Positions 59,980 to 64,000 of a stretch of DNA of 64,000 bases are shown in pieces. A program made the translations under genes and the position numbers. The number at the start of each line of letters is the position of its first letter. Within the stretch, counting starts at the first letter, position 1. The notes below the pieces were generated by a model. The model searched no databases. It saw nothing but the letters and a program-made list of their open reading frames with translations, and had not been told where the DNA came from. Source of the stretch: Candidatus Rifleibacteriota bacterium (GTDB taxonomy: Bacteria; Riflebacteria; Ozemobacteria; Ozemobacterales; Ozemobacteraceae); contig JAKQOH010000139.1 in the NCBI GenBank assembly GCA_029565415.1, positions 1 through 64,000 of the forward strand, read 5' to 3'.

Positions 59980-62262
59980 TCAGGCCAGTTCCATCTCGGT
60001 CTGGCCGCCGAAGCGGCGCTGGAGAAGCGTCACGGTCAGGATGCCGGCGAAGAGGAGCAGAGCCATCGCCGAGGAGAGGCCGAAGTCGAAATCCCGGAAC
60101 GCGGCCGTGTAGACCCGGTGGACGATGACCTCGGTGGCCGAGCCCGGGCCGCCGTCGGTCAGCATCAGCACCTGGGCGAACACCTGCATCCCGTCGATCG
60201 CCCCCGTGATCAGCAGGAACATCGTGGTCTGCTTCAGCAGCGGCACGGTGATGTGCCACCACCGCTGGAGGGGCGAGGCCCCCTCGAGATCGGCGGCTTC
60301 ATACAGCGATTTCGGGATGTTGCCCAGCGCGGCGAGGTAGATCAGGATTGCCCCGCCCGGCGAGCGCAGGATGCCCGTCAGAAGAACCGAAACGAACGCG
60401 ACGTCCGGATTCGTGAGCCAGCCGACGGCGGGCAGACCGACCGCCCGAAGCACCGTGTTGAACAGACCGACCTCGGTGTTGAACAGCCATCGCCACACCA
60501 TCGAGATGACGACGACCGAGGCGACGCCGGGCAGATAATAAAGAGCCCGGTATATCGATTTCAGACGGCCGGACAGGGCATGGATGAGGCTGGCGGCAAT
60601 CAGGGCCGTCGCCGTGTTGACGCTCACGACGACCAGGGTGTAGAGGCCGGTGTTCCAGCAGGCCTGGACGAACTTCGTGTCGGAAAACACCCGCCGGAAG
60701 TTGCCGAGGGTGAAGCCGCCGACCTCGCCGAGCCGGTAGTCCCGGAACGCGAGTAGGAACGCGTCGAGCAGCGGGTAGACGAGGAACAATCCCAGCACGG
60801 TGACGGCCGGAAGCAGCATCAATAGATGTGCCTGGCGCGCGCACAGGGCCGCGGCCAGCACGATCGGGAACAGCCAGAGAAACGCCTTGCCGAACAGCGA
60901 GCCGGACCGGATATCGCCGGTGACCGAGCCCTGGTGCCGGTCCATCAGGGCGGAAATGCGGTGTCCGGCCTCCCGGACGGCCGTCGGGGCCGACACCCGC
61001 CCGAGCAGCGCATTCTGGACCGCCTGCTCGATCTCCTCGTCCATCTGCGGCCAGCGGGCGTCGGTGGGCACGGTCCGCCCCTCCTGCAGGATCTCCCAGG
61101 CCCGGGTCATGTGGCGGTTGCCGGCATAGATGTTTCCCGCGGAACGACGGGTGGGGAACTGGGTGTACCGCACGAGATCCCGCTGACGCGCCGCGCCCGT
61201 GATATAGCGGGCGAATTTTACCGCCGCCTTCATGCGGACGGGATCGTCCCGATGGAAGAGATACAGGCCCGAAATACCGAGAAACGACCCCGACGGCCGG
61301 CCTGCCGGGGCGGGGAAGTGCATCAGCTCGAAATCCATCGGGTATTTGTCGGTCAGGGCCTTGATGCCCCACAGGCCGAAGGCCCCTGCCGCGATCCGGC
61401 GTTCCCGCGCGAACGCGGTCCAGATATCGTTCGACTGCCGCCCGCCCGAATCGGCGGGAATCAGACCCCGATCGATCAATCCCCTCAACCATTCTATGCC
61501 GCTGGTTATATCAACCGCCTCGGCTCCGCCGGCCGCTTCCATGCCCGGCCAGGTGCCGCCGAACTGGAGGATGAACGGGAAGTTCGCGGTTTCATTCTTC
61601 TGGAAATAGATGCCGAGCGGAAACTGGCCGTCCCGGCCCTGCTGCCACGCCTTGACCCGGGTCAGCTTCTCGACGAAGGTCTCGGGGGTCCAGCGCCCGT
61701 TCGGCGGCAGATCGACTCCCGCCGAAGCGAACGTCGACCGGTTCACGAACAGCAGCTGGCCGCCCATGTACCACGGCCAGCCGTACAGCTTGCCGTCCAC
61801 CGTATACGCGTCGAGGGCACCGGGCAGGTAATCCTCCCGGTCGCCCGGTTCGAGATAGGCGTCCATCGGCTCGATCAGCCCTTCCCGGATGAACAGCAGG
61901 GGCACCGTTCCGGGCGCGATGTCGGGGAACCGACCGCCGAGCGCCGCGATCTTCAGCTTCTCGTCGCCCCGGTTCCAGGTCAGCTCGGTCAGGCGCACGC
62001 GGATTCCGGGATTCTCCGCCTCGAAGGCCCGGATCTGCTTTTTCATCCAGGCGAACCGGTCGATCGTCTCGCCCGGCTCGAGCCAGCGCGGGTAGTCCCA
62101 GATCTCGATCTCGACCGCCGAGGCACGCCCGGCGCAAACGAGCATCAGGAGCAGCACGAGCAGCGCGATTCCCCGCGTCAGCCGGCAGCCGGTTCCCCCC
62201 GCGGACTTTGGCGTGAAAAAAATCACATTCCTGTCGGCGGGAGTATTGTCAATAGCGTTCAT
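59980..62262 (-). CDS. Fused ABC sugar-binding protein and MalF-type permease
   Basis: A 760-residue single chain: signal peptide (about 30-50), a family 1 extracellular binding protein (about 52-430; EIWDYPRWLEPGETIDRFAW, LFVNRSTFASAGVDLPPNG, FLGISGLYLFHRDDP), a linker, then a six-helix MalF-type permease (about 465-760) with the EAA loop YEAADLEGASPLQRWWHITVPLL. Normally these are two proteins; the fusion tethers the receptor to its channel. The start is uncertain: ATG at 62262 lacks a ribosome site, TTG at 62283 and GTG at 62226 (AGGA site) are alternatives, and the promoter for the divergent TPR gene overlaps the first codons. Only about 50 bases separate the two genes. Confidence 0.85.
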   Translation of the reverse strand: MNAIDNTPADRNVIFFTPKSAGGTGCRLTRGIALLVLLLMLVCAGRASAVEIEIWDYPRWLEPGETIDRFAWMKKQIRAFEAENPGIRVRLTELTWNRGDEKLKIAALGGRFPDIAPGTVPLLFIREGLIEPMDAYLEPGDREDYLPGALDAYTVDGKLYGWPWYMGGQLLFVNRSTFASAGVDLPPNGRWTPETFVEKLTRVKAWQQGRDGQFPLGIYFQKNETANFPFILQFGGTWPGMEAAGGAEAVDITSGIEWLRGLIDRGLIPADSGGRQSNDIWTAFARERRIAAGAFGLWGIKALTDKYPMDFELMHFPAPAGRPSGSFLGISGLYLFHRDDPVRMKAAVKFARYITGAARQRDLVRYTQFPTRRSAGNIYAGNRHMTRAWEILQEGRTVPTDARWPQMDEEIEQAVQNALLGRVSAPTAVREAGHRISALMDRHQGSVTGDIRSGSLFGKAFLWLFPIVLAAALCARQAHLLMLLPAVTVLGLFLVYPLLDAFLLAFRDYRLGEVGGFTLGNFRRVFSDTKFVQACWNTGLYTLVVVSVNTATALIAASLIHALSGRLKSIYRALYYLPGVASVVVISMVWRWLFNTEVGLFNTVLRAVGLPAVGWLTNPDVAFVSVLLTGILRSPGGAILIYLAALGNIPKSLYEAADLEGASPLQRWWHITVPLLKQTTMFLLITGAIDGMQVFAQVLMLTDGGPGSATEVIVHRVYTAAFRDFDFGLSSAMALLLFAGILTVTLLQRRFGGQTEMELA

Positions 62263-62274
62263 TTCAGATAAAAT
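62246..62274 (+). promoter_or_regulatory. Sigma70-type promoter of the TPR gene
   Basis: TTGTCA at 62246-62251, a 17-base spacer and TAAAAT at 62269-62274. Predicted start near 62281, giving a 34-base leader with AGGAACAGGTG before ATG 62315. It overlaps the 5' end of the divergent transporter gene. Confidence 0.72.
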
Positions 62275-62314
62275 GCGATTCAAGTGTTTTTTATCCTACA
62301 CACAGGAACAGGTG

Positions 62315-63139
62315 ATGGAAGACGAACTCGTCAGATTGAACGAAGCGATCAAGGCAGACCCCAAAAACCCTGAGTTGTACAAGGAACTCGGCAATATCTA
62401 CTTCCACCACGAAAAGTACGATGAGGCCATCGAGTCCTACCAGAAAGCCCTCGAAGTCGATGCGAAGTATTACAAGGCTCTCTATAACATCGGCAACACC
62501 TACTACAAAATGGAACAGCACGAGAAAGCCGTGCACTACTGGCACATGGCGATCGAGATCAAGCCTGACTTCGATCACGCCTACTTCAATCTCGGCTACT
62601 ACTACTACCAGAAGGGCTTCCTGCGCGAGGCCATCCGTGCCCTGATGGAAGCGGCGCGCATCAACCCCAACGCCCCCGACACGCATCATTACCTGGGCCT
62701 GTCCTACCACCAGACGAACCAGTTCACCAATGCCGTCGAGGAGTTCCGGAAGGCGATCGCCCTGTCACCCGAAGACCCGGATTACCACTACAATCTGGCC
62801 AATACCAGCTACGATCTGGGCGAGTATCAGACGGCCGCCGACGAGTGGGCCCTCACCCTCAAATACCGGCCGAAGGATTCGAAGGCCCGCAACAACTACT
62901 GCGACGCGCTTCTCCAGCTGAACAAATATGACGAGGCGCTGCGCGAGATCGACATCGTCCTCGGCGAGGACCCCGAGTATCCGCCGGCGCTGTGCACCAA
63001 GGCCGAGATTCTCGAAAAGCTCTCCCGGCCCGAAGAGGCGAAGGTCCTGTTCCAGAAGGTCGTCGAGCTCACCACCAACAAGGAAAACTGGGAGCTCCTG
63101 CTCAAATACGTCCAGGAAAAAATGCAGGGCCACGCCTGA
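62315..63139 (+). CDS. TPR-repeat protein
   Basis: A 274-residue soluble protein of about seven TPRs with unusually regular repeats: LYKELGNIYFHHEKYDEAIE, ALYNIGNTYYKMEQHEKAVH, AYFNLGYYYYQKGFLREAI, THHYLGLSYHQTNQFTNAV, HYNLANTSYDLGEYQTAAD. No signal peptide or membrane segment. ATG at 62315 is chosen for the ribosome site and promoter. The partner is unknown. Confidence 0.85.
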   Translation: MEDELVRLNEAIKADPKNPELYKELGNIYFHHEKYDEAIESYQKALEVDAKYYKALYNIGNTYYKMEQHEKAVHYWHMAIEIKPDFDHAYFNLGYYYYQKGFLREAIRALMEAARINPNAPDTHHYLGLSYHQTNQFTNAVEEFRKAIALSPEDPDYHYNLANTSYDLGEYQTAADEWALTLKYRPKDSKARNNYCDALLQLNKYDEALREIDIVLGEDPEYPPALCTKAEILEKLSRPEEAKVLFQKVVELTTNKENWELLLKYVQEKMQGHA

Positions 63140-63158
63140 GGGTTCGCGCGTTTCCGAC

Positions 63159-63197
63159 AAAAACCGAGCCCCCCGCTCCGGCATGGAACGGGGGGCT
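63159..63197 (-). terminator. Terminator of the 51-codon gene
   Basis: Minus-strand stem AGCCCCCCG with CGGGGGGCT (63197-63189 and 63175-63167), 13-base loop, then a T5 run at 63163-63159. It starts 15 bases after the small gene's stop, and may also stop the TPR transcript from the left. Confidence 0.8.
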
Positions 63198-63211
63198 TCG
63201 TTCGTGCGGCT

Positions 63212-63367
63212 TCAGGCCGCCTTTTTGCGGGCCGCGACCGGCGCGTGACCGTTCAGCTTCTGCGGATTGGTCAGATACTCGTACAAGGCATGCTCCGCCC
63301 GGTACGCCGGCCCCATGTCCTGCCCGTCGAGCAGGACCCGTCCATCGGTGAAGATTTCGATCAGCAT
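63212..63367 (-). CDS. Small 51-residue protein with strong ribosome site
   Basis: ATG at 63367 is preceded by AAGGAGGTCGA, the best Shine-Dalgarno in the region, and a TATAAT lies 24 bases upstream (63396-63391). A strong terminator follows the stop. The product begins MLIEIFTDGRVLLDGQDMGP and ends PVAARKKAA; the first half is beta-like, the middle (YRAEHALYEYLTNPQ) helical and the end basic. No known family recognised. SD, -10 and terminator around a 51-codon frame make a real gene likely. Confidence 0.7.
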   Translation of the reverse strand: MLIEIFTDGRVLLDGQDMGPAYRAEHALYEYLTNPQKLNGHAPVAARKKAA

Positions 63368-63390
63368 TCGACCTCCTTATAGTTGGTGAT

Positions 63391-63396
63391 ATTATA
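63391..63396 (-). promoter_or_regulatory. -10 element for the small gene
   Basis: A consensus TATAAT on the minus strand, 23 bases upstream of the ATG at 63367. No good -35 was found, so this is tentative. Confidence 0.35.
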
Positions 63397-63437
63397 TGAG
63401 CCCGTCGGCATGTCGCCGGGGGATCGTTCGCGTTCGT

Positions 63438-64000
63438 TCACGGCGCCGACAGTCCGTCGAATCCGGTATAGGCGCCACCCGAGGCGGTTTCTGGCGGCAT
63501 CTCCGTCCCTTCCGTGGCCGTTCCGTCTTCGGGCGGCGTGGCCGGTTCCCCGGTCGGGGGCGAGGCGGTGCCGGTTTCCCCGGGCCTGATGGGAGCGGCG
63601 CCGATATCGATCAGGTTGAGCTTGGCCTTGAACTGGTTGCGGACCATGTCCGGCAGATCCGGCCAGGAAATGGCTTCGATCAGCTTGTCGCGCGCTTCGT
63701 CGCGGCGGCCGACGGTCACGAGGCAGTCGACGAGAAGCACCAGGTTCCGCTGGTCGCGGGGTTCGGCCTGGAGCGCCCCCTGGAGCAGCGCGACGGCTTC
63801 CTCGGCCCGGCCGTCGAGATAATAGTTCTCGGCCAGCAGGCCGCCAGGCCCGTGTCGTCGGGAAGCTGGCCCAGAGCCGTTTCGATCAGCGTCGTGCTTT
63901 CAGGCCGGCAGCCATTTTCGGCCATCTCCTCGGCCGCTTTCCGGATGACGGCGATATTCGATGCGTCGATGCGAAGGCGCATGGCCGGCTCGAGCAGGGC
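63438..64000 (-). pseudogene. TPR-like protein, 5' end cut by window and frameshifted near 63840
   Basis: The protein enters from the right edge (reading from 64000: ALLEPAMRLRIDASNIAVIR) and stays in one frame to about 63843 (LIETALGQLPDDTGLA). It then needs a one-base change to go on as LLAENYYLDGRAEEAVALLQ, EPRDQRNLVLLVDCLVTVGR, then NLIDIGAAPIRPGETG and a Pro/Thr/Glu-rich tail to the stop at 63438. A single missing G in CTGGCGGCCTGCTGG at about 63838-63843 explains it. Both halves read as one TPR protein, so this is either a real frameshift or a sequencing error. The N-terminus is outside the window. Confidence 0.75.

Noticed and set aside
60826..62271. 481-codon plus-strand frame antisense to the transporter fusion
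   Set aside because: No ribosome site and no motif; the minus strand encodes the binding domain.

Overview
The window is GC-rich bacterial chromosome, gene-dense, with genes packed into long operons that often overlap by 1, 4 or 8 bases. No rRNA, tRNA, transposase, integrase or CRISPR array was seen. The organism is a motile diderm: it has flagellar P- and L-ring genes (flgI, flgH, flgA), distal-rod genes (flgF, flgG) and a rod-cap gene (flgJ), a type IV pilus pilM-N-O-P-Q operon with a secretin, lipoprotein maturation genes (lspA, two lgt) and a Lol/MacB-like export operon with a predicted outer-membrane partner. Proteins often linked to sporulation and wall remodelling (two SpoIID/LytB proteins, GerMN, AMIN-amidase, M23, MltG), many TPR and NHL-repeat proteins and the radical-SAM pair next to RNase G suggest an uncultured deep-branching diderm phylum. 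Riflebacteria/Ozemobacteria-like is my guess and is only weakly supported.

Layout. 1-2.1 kb: lspA and two tandem lgt genes (minus). 2.3-3.3 kb: a di-haem, fibronectin-III lipoprotein. 3.4-6.3 kb: accD-accA-sigA behind a clear sigma70-type promoter. 6.3-17.4 kb (minus): two secreted unknowns, RNase G, the TIGR03936/TIGR03960 radical-SAM pair, a TPR lipoprotein, an NHL protein, a BtuF-like binding protein, mltG and an NHL lipoprotein. 17.5 kb: a divergent type IV pilin-like gene. 18-25 kb (minus): gerMN, amidase, smpB, TPR, M23, rho, flgJ, TPR. 25.3-36.3 kb: flgI and DUF501-flgF-flgG-flgA-flgH, separated by a cassette of a NodU/TobZ-type carbamoyltransferase, SxtJ-like and DUF5989 membrane proteins and an SGNH-TPR protein. 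37-40.3 kb: DUF4434, aroC, corA. 40.4-45.4 kb: pilMNO, two pilP-like paralogues and pilQ. 45.5-54.2 kb: SpoIID protein, LolA-like/FtsX/FtsX/ATPase/outer-membrane operon, queH, miaB. 54.2-55.6 kb: a lower-GC patch with a secreted protein and a mini-lipoprotein. 55.6-62.3 kb (minus): an apparent wall-sugar salvage operon (fused binding-protein/permease, permease, sugar kinase, murQ, SpoIID). 62.3-64 kb: a TPR protein, a 51-codon gene and a frameshifted TPR gene cut by the window end.

The most notable points are the carbamoyltransferase/SGNH cassette splitting the flagellar ring genes, the MurQ salvage operon with its binding-protein/permease fusion, a sigma54-like promoter in front of the flagellar operon, a predicted leaderless transcript at 17425, a FlgH with no cysteine, tandem lgt and tandem pilP genes, and a small SD-led gene near the right end. 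All family assignments come from reading motifs by eye; no database search was run.
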